Source: Streptomyces sp. CB02923 (GTDB taxonomy: Bacteria; Actinomycetota; Actinomycetes; Streptomycetales; Streptomycetaceae). From it: a DNA stretch of 64,000 bases. A model generated the notes under the pieces. The model did not search any database. It saw only the letters and a list, made by a program, of their open reading frames with translations, and had not been told where the DNA came from. The stretch spans positions 995,775-1,059,774 of the forward strand of contig NZ_LWKZ01000001.1 of NCBI RefSeq assembly GCF_001905005.1. The letters run 5' to 3'. This document shows, one piece after another, positions 50,650 to 59,848 of the stretch; positions within the stretch are counted from its first letter, which is position 1; each line of letters begins with the position of its first letter. Made by a program: the position numbers and the translations under genes.

Positions 50650-50931
50650 GCCCGGGGCCCGGGGCCGCCCGGCCCGGTCACCCGGCCGGGTGACCGGCCG
50701 GATCACCCCTCCGGAGCACCCGCCCCGTACCGCATCCGCCCCCGCCCGTACAGGGCCGACCCGCCCCCGGGGGATAGCCCGTACGTGCCTGTTTGATCAC
50801 ACCTGAGGACCCCGGCGGGAGGAACCGACAGTCCGTCGCTACGATGGCCAGGGCCGGTGGACCGTACCCGGCCGGGCCAGACCGACAGAGAAGCCGGCAG
50901 GCCCCAATCCCCGCTCCCGGAGGGTTTTTCC

Positions 50932-51312
50932 GTGCCGGCTGGAACGCTGTACCGCGGCCGGGAAGGCATGTGGTCCTGGGTGGCTCATCGAGTCACTGGC
51001 GTCCTCATTTTCTTCTTCCTGTTCGTGCACGTCCTCGACACCGCACTCGTCCGCGTCTCCCCCGAGGCCTATGACGACGTCGTTGCCACGTACAAGACGC
51101 CCCTTGTCAACGTGATGGAGTACGGCCTCGTGGCCGCCATCCTCTTCCACGCGCTCAACGGCCTCCGCGTGATCGCCGTCGACTTCTGGTCCAAGGGACC
51201 GAAGTACCAGAAGCAGCTGCTGTGGACCGTTGTCGGTGTGTGGGCCGTCCTGATGGCCGGCGCTTTCTACCCCGTGCTGCAGCACACGCTGCGCACGCTG
51301 TTCGGGAGCTGA
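50932..51312 (+). CDS. sdhC: succinate dehydrogenase, cytochrome b556 subunit
   Basis: This 126-residue membrane anchor has three helices: VTGVLIFFFLFVHVLDTAL with a haem-ligand-type His, EYGLVAAILFHALNGLRV with the conserved His-Asn-Gly-x-Arg motif, and LLWTVVGVWAVLMAGAFYP. GTG 50932 follows CCGGAGGG. It is the first gene of sdhCDAB and works with SdhD to pass electrons from the SdhAB head to menaquinone. Confidence 0.95.
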   Translation: MPAGTLYRGREGMWSWVAHRVTGVLIFFFLFVHVLDTALVRVSPEAYDDVVATYKTPLVNVMEYGLVAAILFHALNGLRVIAVDFWSKGPKYQKQLLWTVVGVWAVLMAGAFYPVLQHTLRTLFGS

Positions 51313-51321
51313 TGACGCGCG

Positions 51322-51804
51322 ATGTCTGCTGAAACTCAATCCCCCGCAGGTCCCGCTGTGAACGACTCCGTGTCCTTGTACGACGTGGACAACCCGGCTC
51401 CCGTGATCGAGCCGCCCCGCAAGCGTACGAAGAAGACGCCCAAGACGACCCGTACGAACTTCGAGATGTACGGCTGGCTGTTCATGCGGCTGTCCGGCAT
51501 CGTGCTGGTCGTCCTGGTCCTCGGCCACCTGCTGCTCCAGCTCGTGCTGGACGGCGGCGTCTCCAAGATCGGCTTCGCCTTCGTGGCCGGCCGCTGGGCC
51601 TCGCCGTTCTGGCAGGTCTGGGACCTGGTGATGCTGTGGCTGGCGATGCTGCACGGCGCCAACGGCCTGCGCACGGTCATCAACGACTACGCGCAGCGGG
51701 ACAACACCCGCTTCTGGCTGAAGATGCTCCTGTACACCGCCACGGTGTTCACCGTCCTTCTGGGCACGCTGGTGATCTTCACCTTCGACCCGAACATCCG
51801 CTAG
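51322..51804 (+). CDS. sdhD: succinate dehydrogenase, hydrophobic membrane anchor
   Basis: This 160-residue protein has a charged N-terminal 45 residues and three membrane helices: GWLFMRLSGIVLVVLVLGHL, WDLVMLWLAMLHGANGLRTV (conserved His and Asn-Gly-x-Arg) and LYTATVFTVLLGTLVIF. It is 9 bp after sdhC and 25 bp before sdhA. It forms the quinone-reducing membrane part with SdhC. Confidence 0.95.
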   Translation: MSAETQSPAGPAVNDSVSLYDVDNPAPVIEPPRKRTKKTPKTTRTNFEMYGWLFMRLSGIVLVVLVLGHLLLQLVLDGGVSKIGFAFVAGRWASPFWQVWDLVMLWLAMLHGANGLRTVINDYAQRDNTRFWLKMLLYTATVFTVLLGTLVIFTFDPNIR

Positions 51805-51829
51805 GCCCCGGGGCTGAGGTAACCGACTC

Positions 51830-53584
51830 ATGAAGATCCACAAGTACGACACGGTCATCGTCGGCGCCGGTGGCGCGGGGATGCGCGCGGCCATCGAGTC
51901 GACCAAGCGCAGCCGCACCGCGGTACTGACGAAGCTGTACCCCACCCGCTCCCACACCGGCGCGGCGCAGGGCGGCATGGCCGCCGCCCTGGCCAATGTC
52001 GAGGAGGACAACTGGGAGTGGCACACCTTCGACACGATCAAGGGCGGCGACTACCTGGTCGACCAGGACGCCGCCGAGATCCTGGCGAAGGAGGCCATCG
52101 ACTCGGTCCTCGACCTGGAGCGGATGGGCCTGCCGTTCAACCGCACCCCGAACGGCACCATCGACCAGCGCCGCTTCGGCGGCCACTCCCGTAACCACGG
52201 TGAGGCCCCGGTCCGCCGGTCCTGCTACGCCTCGGACCGCACCGGCCACATGATCCTCCAGACGCTGTACCAGAACTGCGTCAAGGAGGGCGTCGAGTTC
52301 TTCAACGAGTTCTACGTCCTGGACCTGCTGCTCCAGGACGTGGACGGCGTGCAGAAGTCCGCCGGTGTCGTCGCGTACGAGCTGGCGACCGGCGAGATCC
52401 ACGTCTTCCAGGCGAAGGCCGTGATCTTCGCGTCCGGCGGCACCGGCAAGTTCTTCAAGGTGACCTCGAACGCGCACACCCTGACCGGTGACGGCCAGGC
52501 CGCCGCGTACCGCCGCGGGCTGCCGCTGGAGGACATGGAGTTCTTCCAGTTCCACCCGACCGGCATCTGGCGGATGGGCATCCTGCTGACGGAGGGCGCC
52601 CGTGGTGAGGGCGGCATCCTCCGCAACAAGGACGGCGAGCGCTTCATGGAGAAGTACGCGCCCGTCATGAAGGACCTCGCCTCGCGTGACGTCGTCTCGC
52701 GCTCCATCTACACGGAGATCCGCGAGGGCCGCGGCTGCGGTCCCGAGGGCGACCACGTCTACCTGGACCTGACCCACCTGCCGCCGGAGCAGCTGGACGC
52801 CAAGCTGCCGGACATCACCGAGTTCGCGCGTACGTACCTGGGCATCGAGCCCTACACGGACCCGATCCCGATCCAGCCGACCGCGCACTACGCGATGGGC
52901 GGCATCCCGACCAACGTCGAGGGCGAGGTGCTGGCCGACAACACCACCGTCGTGCCGGGCCTGTACGCCGCCGGCGAGGTCGCCTGCGTGTCCGTGCACG
53001 GCGCGAACCGCCTGGGCACCAACTCGCTGCTGGACATCAACGTCTTCGGGCGCCGGGCCGGCATCGCGGCGGCGGAGTACGCGGCGACCGCGGACTTCGT
53101 CGAGCTGCCGGAGGACCCGGCGCAGCTGGTCCAGGACCAGGTCGAGCGGCTGCGCTCGGCTTCGGGCAACGAGCGGGTCACCGAGATCCGCAAGGAGCTC
53201 CAGGAGACCATGGACGCCAACGTCATGGTGTTCCGCACCGAGCAGACGATCAAGACCGCGGTCGAGAAGATCGGCGAGCTGCGCGAGCGCTACCTGAACG
53301 TGTCCATCCAGGACAAGGGCAAGCGGTTCAACACCGACCTGCTGGAGGCCGTCGAGCTGGGCAACCTGCTCGACCTGGCCGAGGTGATGGCGGTGTCCGC
53401 GCTGGCCCGCAAGGAGTCCCGCGGCGGTCACTACCGCGAGGACTACCCCAACCGCGACGACGTCAACTTCATGCGGCACACCATGGCGTACCGCGAGGTG
53501 GCGGCAGACGGCGCCGAGTCGATCCGCCTCGACTACAAGCCGGTCGTCCAGACCCGCTACCAGCCGATGGAGCGTAAGTACTGA
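51830..53584 (+). CDS. sdhA: succinate dehydrogenase, flavoprotein subunit
   Basis: This 584-residue catalytic subunit binds FAD at [14 protein letters not shown]. The covalently flavinylated His is in [10 protein letters not shown] (His42). The succinate site has [19 protein letters not shown] and [12 protein letters not shown], and the C-terminus has [11 protein letters not shown]. It oxidises succinate to fumarate in the TCA cycle at the inner face of the membrane. Length and motifs are standard. The stop overlaps the sdhB start (TGATG). Confidence 0.97.
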   Translation: MKIHKYDTVIVGAGGAGMRAAIESTKRSRTAVLTKLYPTRSHTGAAQGGMAAALANVEEDNWEWHTFDTIKGGDYLVDQDAAEILAKEAIDSVLDLERMGLPFNRTPNGTIDQRRFGGHSRNHGEAPVRRSCYASDRTGHMILQTLYQNCVKEGVEFFNEFYVLDLLLQDVDGVQKSAGVVAYELATGEIHVFQAKAVIFASGGTGKFFKVTSNAHTLTGDGQAAAYRRGLPLEDMEFFQFHPTGIWRMGILLTEGARGEGGILRNKDGERFMEKYAPVMKDLASRDVVSRSIYTEIREGRGCGPEGDHVYLDLTHLPPEQLDAKLPDITEFARTYLGIEPYTDPIPIQPTAHYAMGGIPTNVEGEVLADNTTVVPGLYAAGEVACVSVHGANRLGTNSLLDINVFGRRAGIAAAEYAATADFVELPEDPAQLVQDQVERLRSASGNERVTEIRKELQETMDANVMVFRTEQTIKTAVEKIGELRERYLNVSIQDKGKRFNTDLLEAVELGNLLDLAEVMAVSALARKESRGGHYREDYPNRDDVNFMRHTMAYREVAADGAESIRLDYKPVVQTRYQPMERKY

Positions 53585-54357
53585 TGAGCACCTCCACCCT
53601 CGAAAAGCACTCCAAGGCCCTGGACGCGGCCGAGGACGGCGCCTCGCACGCCATCACCATCACGCTGAGGGTCCGCCGGTTCAACCCGGAGGTCTCCGAG
53701 GACGCGAGCTGGCAGGACTTCCAGCTGGAGATGGACCCGAAGGAGCGCGTCCTGGACGCCCTCCACAAGGTCAAGTGGGAGCAGGACGGCACGCTGACCT
53801 TCCGCCGTTCCTGCGCGCACGGCATCTGCGGCTCCGACGCCATGCGGATCAACGGCAAGAACCGCCTGGCGTGCAAGACGCTGCTGAAGGACATCAACCC
53901 GGAGAAGCCCATCACGGTCGAGGCCATCAAGGGCCTGACGGTCCTCAAGGACCTCGTGGTGGACATGGAGCCGTTCTTCCAGGCGTACCGGGACGTGATG
54001 CCGTTCCTGATCACCAACGGCAACGAGCCGACGCGTGAGCGCCTGCAGACCGCCGAGGACCGCGAGCGCTTCGACGACACCACCAAGTGCATCCTGTGCG
54101 CCGCGTGCACGTCCTCGTGCCCGGTGTTCTGGAACGACGGCCAGTACTTCGGCCCGGCGGCGATCGTCAACGCGCACCGCTTCATCTTCGACAGCCGTGA
54201 CGAGGGCGGCGAGCAGCGGCTCGAAATCCTCAACGACAAGGACGGCGTCTGGCGCTGCCGTACGACCTTCAACTGCACGGACGCCTGCCCGCGCGGTATC
54301 GAGGTCACCAAGGCGATCCAGGAGGTCAAGCGCGCGCTGATCACGCGTCGCTTCTGA
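53584..54357 (+). CDS. sdhB: succinate dehydrogenase, iron-sulfur subunit
   Basis: This 257-residue subunit has the 2Fe-2S ligands in SCAHGICGSDAMRINGKNRL plus a following AC, the 4Fe-4S motif CILCAACTSSCP and the 3Fe-4S region CRTTFNCTDACPRG. It passes electrons from SdhA to the membrane anchors. It is last in the sdhCDAB operon; a hairpin lies about 90 bp downstream. Confidence 0.97.
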   Translation: MSTSTLEKHSKALDAAEDGASHAITITLRVRRFNPEVSEDASWQDFQLEMDPKERVLDALHKVKWEQDGTLTFRRSCAHGICGSDAMRINGKNRLACKTLLKDINPEKPITVEAIKGLTVLKDLVVDMEPFFQAYRDVMPFLITNGNEPTRERLQTAEDRERFDDTTKCILCAACTSSCPVFWNDGQYFGPAAIVNAHRFIFDSRDEGGEQRLEILNDKDGVWRCRTTFNCTDACPRGIEVTKAIQEVKRALITRRF

Positions 54358-54395
54358 TCCCGGGGGCGCCGCCGGTTCTCCTGCGGCGCCCGTCC

Positions 54396-55250
54396 TCAGA
54401 ACCTGGTTCCGGTCAGTGACCCGAACCGGGTCTGGAAGCCGCGAAGGGCTCCGCTCCCGTACGTACGGAGGCGGAGCCCTTCGGCATGTCCGGACCCGGC
54501 CCGCTTCGCCTCCGCCGCCCGCACCGGCGGGACCGCGGGGTAGACCAGGACCGGCGGCAGCGCGGTGTCGGCGAGGGCAACCGGGCGGGCGCAGAAGTAC
54601 GACGGCACGAGCAGCAGGCCCCGCCCCTCCAGCCGCAGGTCACCGTCGCGCGGATAGGTCACCTCCAGGACGGGGCGCCGCCAGCGCATGGCCGGCCCGA
54701 AGGTCCGCAGCATGGTTTCTGCACCGTCCTGGCGCAGCGCGTGCAGCCGCAGCGTACGGTCGGCCACGACGCGCTGCCCGATGAGCGGCCAGCCGGGGCC
54801 GAGGGCCGTGTGGTGGTACGTGCGCAGGCTGCGGGCGAGGGCGCGCAGCGCGGCCGGCTCGCCGTCCGCCAGGGAGCGCATCCAGGAGGGCGGCGCGGCG
54901 TGCTGCCCGTGCCCCGGGCGGTGCGCCTGCCCGGCCAGCAGGCCGATCTCGGCGCGCAGCCGGCGCCGGGGCGTCGTCATCACGGCTTCCAGGCCCGGCT
55001 CCACACCGGCCGAGCCGGCCAGCGGTGTCAGGAAGTCGGGGAAGTAGCCGCGCGGCGGCACGAGCGGCAGCAGCATCCGCAGCGGGCCGGGGCCGTGCCG
55101 CGCGGCGTGCTGCCGCCACGCGGCCAGGGCCGGATCGTTACGGCTCTCGCGCAGCCGGTGCAGGCTCAGCACGGTCTCCCACAGGGGGTCGGCCCCCTCG
55201 GCGATCCGTGTACGGCGCAGGTCCTCCGTCGTGAAATGGACACGTAACAC
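54396..55250 (-). CDS. DUF5937-type regulator lacking its C-terminal HTH; contains a TTA codon
   Basis: The 284-residue product starts at GTG 55250: VLRVHFTTEDLRRTRIAEGADPLWETVLSL, the opening of a Streptomyces family of regulators with an N-terminal DUF5937 domain and normally an ArsR-like helix-turn-helix at the end. Here sequence similarity stops after ALADTALPPVLVYPAVPP. The last 50 residues or so are low complexity and partly translated from the sdh terminator hairpin. The second codon is TTA, which needs the bldA tRNA. It may be a pseudogene or a bldA-dependent regulator fragment. Confidence 0.75.
   Translation of the reverse strand: MLRVHFTTEDLRRTRIAEGADPLWETVLSLHRLRESRNDPALAAWRQHAARHGPGPLRMLLPLVPPRGYFPDFLTPLAGSAGVEPGLEAVMTTPRRRLRAEIGLLAGQAHRPGHGQHAAPPSWMRSLADGEPAALRALARSLRTYHHTALGPGWPLIGQRVVADRTLRLHALRQDGAETMLRTFGPAMRWRRPVLEVTYPRDGDLRLEGRGLLLVPSYFCARPVALADTALPPVLVYPAVPPVRAAEAKRAGSGHAEGLRLRTYGSGALRGFQTRFGSLTGTRF
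54443..54482. terminator. hairpin downstream of sdhB
   Basis: A 12-bp perfect stem GAAGGGCTCCGC/GCGGAGCCCTTC (54443-54454 with 54471-54482) has a 16-nt loop. It is well placed to end the sdh transcript but lies inside the 3' end of the convergent truncated regulator gene. Confidence 0.8.
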
Positions 55251-55438
55251 TTCGATCCCCCGATGCCGTGAACACACCCCTGTTCCCCCGAACAGCGGTG
55301 CACCCGAGGATCCGACCCGCGGGCCGCTTTCCGCAACCCGTACACACCGTCGACCCCAACTTTGTTCAATGAAAAACGAATGAGAGGGCATCGTCGCCGG
55401 TCACGACGGTGAGACCGGCCCGGCCCGACGGCACCGCG

Positions 55439-55864
55439 TCAACGCGAGCGGAGCGCCATGGCGGCCAACGCCCGGTCCTGGTCCCGCCGTTGACGCATCC
55501 GATGCGCATACACGGCCAACGCCTCCCGCTTCCGCGCGAGTTCAGCGATCTCCGCGTCCAGCTGCGCCATCTGCCGCTCCACCACGCCGCCGGAGAAGTC
55601 GCACAGGACCAGCCCGGGACCGCCCTGGGAACAGGGCAGCAGGTCACGGATCGATTCGGTACCCAGACCGGTGGCGAGCAGCTCGCGGATCCGCCCGACG
55701 GTCTCCGGCGCGTCGGGGCCGTAGCAGCGGTAGCCGTTGGCATCCCGGTCCGCGCACAGCAGGCCCTGCTGCTCGTAGTAGCGCAGCGACCGCGCGCTGA
55801 CCCCCGAACGCTCGGCCAGCTCACCGATCCGCAGCGAGCCCCCTCGGCCGCCCCGCCCCCGCAC
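55439..55864 (-). CDS. MerR-family regulator
   Basis: This 141-residue regulator has an N-terminal winged helix with LRIGELAERSGVSARSLRYYEQQGLLCADRDANGYRCY, then a dimerisation helix (LDAEIAELARKREALAVYAHRM). Between them LLPCSQGGPGLVLCDFSGG has two Cys that could bind a metal or respond to redox. GTG 55864 is the start used; a shorter form from LRIGEL is possible. It is divergent from the alpha/beta hydrolase, whose promoter region has a MerR-like dyad. Confidence 0.9.
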   Translation of the reverse strand: MRGRGGRGGSLRIGELAERSGVSARSLRYYEQQGLLCADRDANGYRCYGPDAPETVGRIRELLATGLGTESIRDLLPCSQGGPGLVLCDFSGGVVERQMAQLDAEIAELARKREALAVYAHRMRQRRDQDRALAAMALRSR

Positions 55865-55924
55865 TCCCCCACCGACCGTGCCATCAACTGCCTCCCTGGG
55901 CGACCGGACCCCCGAACCGGTGAC

Positions 55925-55953
55925 TTGACCTTCACACCGGTGTCAGGCGTCAA
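55925..55953. promoter_or_regulatory. MerR-type dyad in the divergent promoter
   Basis: TTGAC (55925-55929), the perfect palindrome ACACCGGTGT (55934-55943) and GTCAA (55949-55953) form a nested dyad. TTGACC could serve as -35 with a long spacer, the arrangement MerR proteins act on. It lies just upstream of the hydrolase ATG 55964. Confidence 0.65.
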
Positions 55954-55963
55954 CCTGATCCAC

Positions 55964-56800
55964 ATGACGAAGATTCCCGCGGCCGCACCGCGCCTCCCCG
56001 CCCTGTCCACCTCCGTCACCCCCGCGGACCCGGACACCACCCCCGCCACCCCCACGCCCCACGGCATCCTGCTCGCACACGGCGCGACCGGCAGCATCGA
56101 CGGCAACTACGGCGCGCTCATCCCCGCACTGGCGGCCACCGGCCACACCGTCGTCGCACCCGACTACCCCGGCTCCGGCCGCACCCCACGCGCCGACGGC
56201 CCCCTGGAACTCGACGCCCTCGCCGACGCCGTCGTGGCCGAGGCCGTCGCGGCAGGCGTCGAGACCTTCACCCTGATCGGCTTCTCCCTCGGCACGGCCG
56301 TATCCGTACGGGCCGCAGCACGCCACCCCGAACGCGTACGCGGCCTCGTACTGACCGCCGGGCTCGCCAGACCCGACCACCGGGCGGACATCTGGCTCGA
56401 CCTGTGGCTGCGCCTGCTGGAGCGCGGCGACTACGCGGGCTTCGCACAGGCCCGCGCGCTCAGCGGCCTCTCCCCCCAAGCCCTGAACGCCCTGCCGCCC
56501 GCCGAACTAGCCGCCCTGCTCGACGACAGCCCCGACGGCCCGCCCGCCGGATCCGCGGAGCAGACCGCGCTGGTCAAGAACGTGGACACCACCGGCGACC
56601 TCGCCGGGATCACCGTACCGACGCTGGTCATCGCCACCACGCTGGACCAGCTGATCCACCCGTCCCACTCGCGCTACCTGGCCGACCACATCCCCGGCGC
56701 CGAGTACGCGGAGATAGCGACCGGCCACGTTCCGATGGCGGAGCGGCCGGAGGAGTGGGAAGGGCTGATCCTGAAGTTCCTGGATGAGCGGGGGCTGTAG
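55964..56800 (+). CDS. alpha/beta hydrolase
   Basis: This 278-residue hydrolase starts at ATG 55964. ILLAHGATGSIDGNYGAL has the oxyanion-loop HG, TFTLIGFSLGTAVSVRAA holds the nucleophile Ser (GFSLG), LVIATTLDQLIHPSH the acid, and IATGHVPMAERPEE the catalytic His. All triad residues are present, unlike the protein at 11513-12280. The substrate is unknown. Divergent MerR control suggests induction by a small compound. Confidence 0.92.
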   Translation: MTKIPAAAPRLPALSTSVTPADPDTTPATPTPHGILLAHGATGSIDGNYGALIPALAATGHTVVAPDYPGSGRTPRADGPLELDALADAVVAEAVAAGVETFTLIGFSLGTAVSVRAAARHPERVRGLVLTAGLARPDHRADIWLDLWLRLLERGDYAGFAQARALSGLSPQALNALPPAELAALLDDSPDGPPAGSAEQTALVKNVDTTGDLAGITVPTLVIATTLDQLIHPSHSRYLADHIPGAEYAEIATGHVPMAERPEEWEGLILKFLDERGL

Positions 56801-56932
56801 GGGCGGTGCGTCGAAGCGGGGGCTGTAGGGGCGGCGCGTCGGGGGGAACCGCTGACGCTGTGGCGGACACGTGCCCGGCCCCGGCGGGGGTGCGGCCCGG
56901 GAGCGGAACCGGGCCGCATTAGGGTCGGTGAC

Positions 56933-57883
56933 GTGGACGAAGCGGCAAAGGCGGATACGGATGCGGACGGGGCACCGGGCGCGGCGGGCGGCGAGGGCCG
57001 GGGCGTGACGGGCGAGAGCGGCGAGGCGCGGGGCGCGACGGACAGGGGCGGCGAGGGCCGGAGGCGGATGGAATCCCGCGAGCCCCAGGAAGACCGGGAT
57101 CTCCGCGGCCCCGGTGAACCCCGCGAACCCCATGAACCAGCTGAACCCCGCGAACGGACCTCCCACGGCTCCCGGACCCGCACCCTCATTCTCGAAACCG
57201 CCCTCCGCCTCTTCCAGGAGCGCGGTTACGACAAGACCACCATGCGGGCCATCGCCCAGGAGGCCGGCGTCTCGGTCGGCAACGCGTACTACTACTTCGC
57301 CTCCAAGGAGCACCTGATCCAGGGCTTCTACGACCGCATCACCCAGGAGCACACAGCGGCCGTCGCGGACGTACTGGCGCGCGAGCGTGACCTGGCGGGA
57401 CGGCTGCGCGGCGTGCTGCTCACCTGGCTCGACATCGCCGCCCCGTACCACCGGTTCGCCGCCCAGTTCTTCAAGAACGCCGCCGACCCGGACAGCCCGC
57501 TCAGCCCCTTCTCGGACGCCTCCGAGGGGCCGCGCGAGGTGGCCATCGCGCTGCACCGGCAGGTACTGGCCGGCGCGGACACCAAGGCCGACCCCGAACT
57601 GGCGCAGCTGCTGCCCCAATTGCTGTGGCTCCAGCAGATGGGCCTGATCCTGTACTGGGTGCACGACCGCTCGGAGAACTGCGAGCGCAGCCGCCGCCTG
57701 GCGGAGCGGACCTCCCCCCTGGTCGCGCGGGCGGTCGCCGCGTCACGCTTCCGGGTACTGCGCCCCCTGGTACGCGAAGTCACCGACGTAATTGCCGAGT
57801 TCGTCCTCCCGGCAGCGGCAGGCGCCACGGCCCGCCCGGCTTCCGGCAAAACCTCCGCCCCTCCCCCACCCGAACACGGCTGA
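56933..57883 (+). CDS. TetR-family regulator with long disordered N-terminus
   Basis: In the longest form (GTG 56933) the first 80 residues are Glu/Arg/Gly/Pro-rich. Then TRTLILETALRLFQERGYDKTTMRAIAQEAGVSVGNAYYYFASKEHL forms the TetR helix-turn-helix, followed by a ligand domain (FAAQFFKNAADPDSPLSPFSD, LLWLQQMGLILYWVHDRS). ATG 57068 would shorten the tail. No adjacent divergent target is obvious, so its regulon cannot be read from context. Confidence 0.88.
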   Translation: MDEAAKADTDADGAPGAAGGEGRGVTGESGEARGATDRGGEGRRRMESREPQEDRDLRGPGEPREPHEPAEPRERTSHGSRTRTLILETALRLFQERGYDKTTMRAIAQEAGVSVGNAYYYFASKEHLIQGFYDRITQEHTAAVADVLARERDLAGRLRGVLLTWLDIAAPYHRFAAQFFKNAADPDSPLSPFSDASEGPREVAIALHRQVLAGADTKADPELAQLLPQLLWLQQMGLILYWVHDRSENCERSRRLAERTSPLVARAVAASRFRVLRPLVREVTDVIAEFVLPAAAGATARPASGKTSAPPPPEHG

Positions 57884-57923
57884 CCCCATTACCCCGGAAT
57901 CACCCCGGAGCGCCCCTACACCC

Positions 57924-58427
57924 TCACTCCCCCTCGAACACCTTCTCCACAAACGCATCGAGGTTCCTCACCATCCGGGCAATACGGTCCTCCACCGGCA
58001 AGGTCTCCTCATGCCGCCCGGCAAGCTCGGACTTCTTCTTCCCGCGCACATAGAGCGAGCACGCCAGATCGGCGCAGACATACGTCCCGACGGTGTTCCC
58101 CTGCCGCCCCAGAGGCCCGGCCTTACGCGCGGCGAGCAGACTCACCCCGGAGCCGGGATGCCCGGTCAGACACAGCGAACACACGGTCGTCTTGGTGAAA
58201 CTCCGCCGCACCCCCTGCGGCACCCGCAACGTCACCCCGACGATCCCGTCCCCCCGAGGCGCCACCAGATAACTCCGGTCCGGCGCCCCGGGATCCCGCC
58301 ACCCGAGAAAGTCCAGTTCCCCCCACGACATCCCGGAAAGCCCCGCGGGCAGATTGATCCGGCTCGCCTCCCCCTTCGAGCAATTGACGAAGGAGGCACG
58401 TATCTCTTTTTCACCCAACGGATCCAT
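57924..58427 (-). CDS. FBP-domain (EF-G-binding, FusB-type) zinc-finger protein
   Basis: This 167-residue protein has an N-terminal region (EKEIRASFVNCSKGEASRINLP, LDFLGWRDPGAPDRSYLV). The C-terminal treble-clef zinc finger has four cysteines in TTVCSLCLTGHPG and TYVCADLACSLYV. This is the pattern of the elongation-factor-G-binding protein family that includes fusidic-acid-resistance FusB. It may bind EF-G and help release stalled ribosomes; most actinobacterial members are uncharacterised. It lies just downstream of the mycosin gene on the same strand. Confidence 0.88.
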   Translation of the reverse strand: MDPLGEKEIRASFVNCSKGEASRINLPAGLSGMSWGELDFLGWRDPGAPDRSYLVAPRGDGIVGVTLRVPQGVRRSFTKTTVCSLCLTGHPGSGVSLLAARKAGPLGRQGNTVGTYVCADLACSLYVRGKKKSELAGRHEETLPVEDRIARMVRNLDAFVEKVFEGE

Positions 58428-58493
58428 GACTGGGGAAACTAACAGCCGGAGTCGCGGGGCGTCGCCCGAATTACGGGCGGACGGCGGCGGGCG

Positions 58494-59681
58494 TCAGCTC
58501 CAGGACTGCGGCCCGGAGTTGCCACGGCGGCGTACGAGGACGATGACCATCACGACGAGCCCGACCAGCAGCAGCCCGCCCACCGCCATGCCTCCGTACA
58601 TCATCATCTTCTTCCCGCCGATCGGCGGGTCGGGGTCCTGCCCCTTGTCGGCACCCGCGACCACGGGATCCTTCGACGCCTTGCCCTGCGGCATGGGCAG
58701 CGGCCCCTCCGCGGGCCCGGCGGGAATGTCGCGGGTCAGCGCCGCCCAAGGCTGGATGTAGCCGTATCCGTAGTGCTCGTCGGGCAGCTTGAGGTTCTTC
58801 GCCTTCACCGACTTGGCCAGCCCCGCCGTCTTGACCATGCGGTTGGCGATCTGGCCGGGAGTGAGGTCGGGGTACTTCTCCAGCAGGAGGGCTGCTGTGG
58901 CGGAGGCGTAGGCGGTGGCCGCCGAGGTGCCGTCGCCGGTGGAGTAGCCCGTGTCGCTCTGGCCGTTCGGATACGGAATCTTCACGCCGGGCGCCAGGAC
59001 GTCGACCGTCTTGTTGTAGTTGCCGCCCTCCCAGGCCTTGCCGAATTCGTCCACCGCGCCGACACCGATGGCACCGGGGCAGGCAGCCGGGAACCGGGTC
59101 TCGGACAAGCCGTCGTTGCCGACACCGGCGAGGACGACGACGCCTTTCTCGACCGCGTAGTGGATGGACGCGCACATGTCGGGGGTGTTGTCGTCCCCGA
59201 CGAACGACAAGTTGATCACCTTGGCGCCGTGCTCCACCGCGTAGCGGATCGCCGCCGGAAATTTCTTGTCGGCCGTCAGCGGCAGGATCTTCGCGCCCGG
59301 CGCCAGCCCCTTGACGCCCTGGCTGCCGCCCGGACCGTGGCCGCCCCCCGCGATGAGCGCCGACATGCCGGTGCCATGGTCGCGGATGTCCGACCCCGGC
59401 GCCTCGGTCCTCCCCTTGTCGATGGAGGGGTTGGGGAAGTCCTCGCCGGGCAGGAAGGCTCCGGCCAGGTCCTGGTGAGTCTTGCGGAAACCGGTGTCGA
59501 CGACGGCGACGGTGACGCCCTTGCCGGTCGCCTGCTTCCAGATGCCCTGTACGTCGAAAGCCTGGAACGGCCACAGCGCACTCCGCGTCTGGTCCGCCGA
59601 AGCCGTACCCGTCGCGGTGAGGAGCAGCGCTCCGGTCAGCGCGGCACCGGCGGCCGCGCGCAGGGTTCGGGTGACCTTCAT
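58494..59681 (-). CDS. type VII secretion-associated serine protease (mycosin)
   Basis: This 395-residue subtilase has a signal peptide (ending near TASADQ) and an S8 catalytic domain with VAVVDTGFRKTHQDL (Asp), GSDIRDHGTGMSALIAGG (His) and YSTGDGTSAATAYASA (Ser). A Pro/Lys-rich linker and a C-terminal membrane helix (MAVGGLLLVGLVVMVIVLVRRR) follow. This is the mycosin layout, facing outside the membrane. It lies directly after two WXG100-type genes on the same strand, a set linked to ESX secretion. Confidence 0.93.
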   Translation of the reverse strand: MKVTRTLRAAAGAALTGALLLTATGTASADQTRSALWPFQAFDVQGIWKQATGKGVTVAVVDTGFRKTHQDLAGAFLPGEDFPNPSIDKGRTEAPGSDIRDHGTGMSALIAGGGHGPGGSQGVKGLAPGAKILPLTADKKFPAAIRYAVEHGAKVINLSFVGDDNTPDMCASIHYAVEKGVVVLAGVGNDGLSETRFPAACPGAIGVGAVDEFGKAWEGGNYNKTVDVLAPGVKIPYPNGQSDTGYSTGDGTSAATAYASATAALLLEKYPDLTPGQIANRMVKTAGLAKSVKAKNLKLPDEHYGYGYIQPWAALTRDIPAGPAEGPLPMPQGKASKDPVVAGADKGQDPDPPIGGKKMMMYGGMAVGGLLLVGLVVMVIVLVRRRGNSGPQSWS

Positions 59682-59848
59682 GCTCTGATCCTCACTGCTT
59701 CCGTTCGGACGGACAGGGCCGGGCGGTGGCCACTGGGCGGGGCGCCCGGTCGAGCGAGCGTCCCGGCTTGCGGAAGTGCCCCGCACTGCGCGTGCGGGGC
59801 ACTTCTTCGTACCACGTCATACAGCCGACGCCGACGGCACGTACATCC

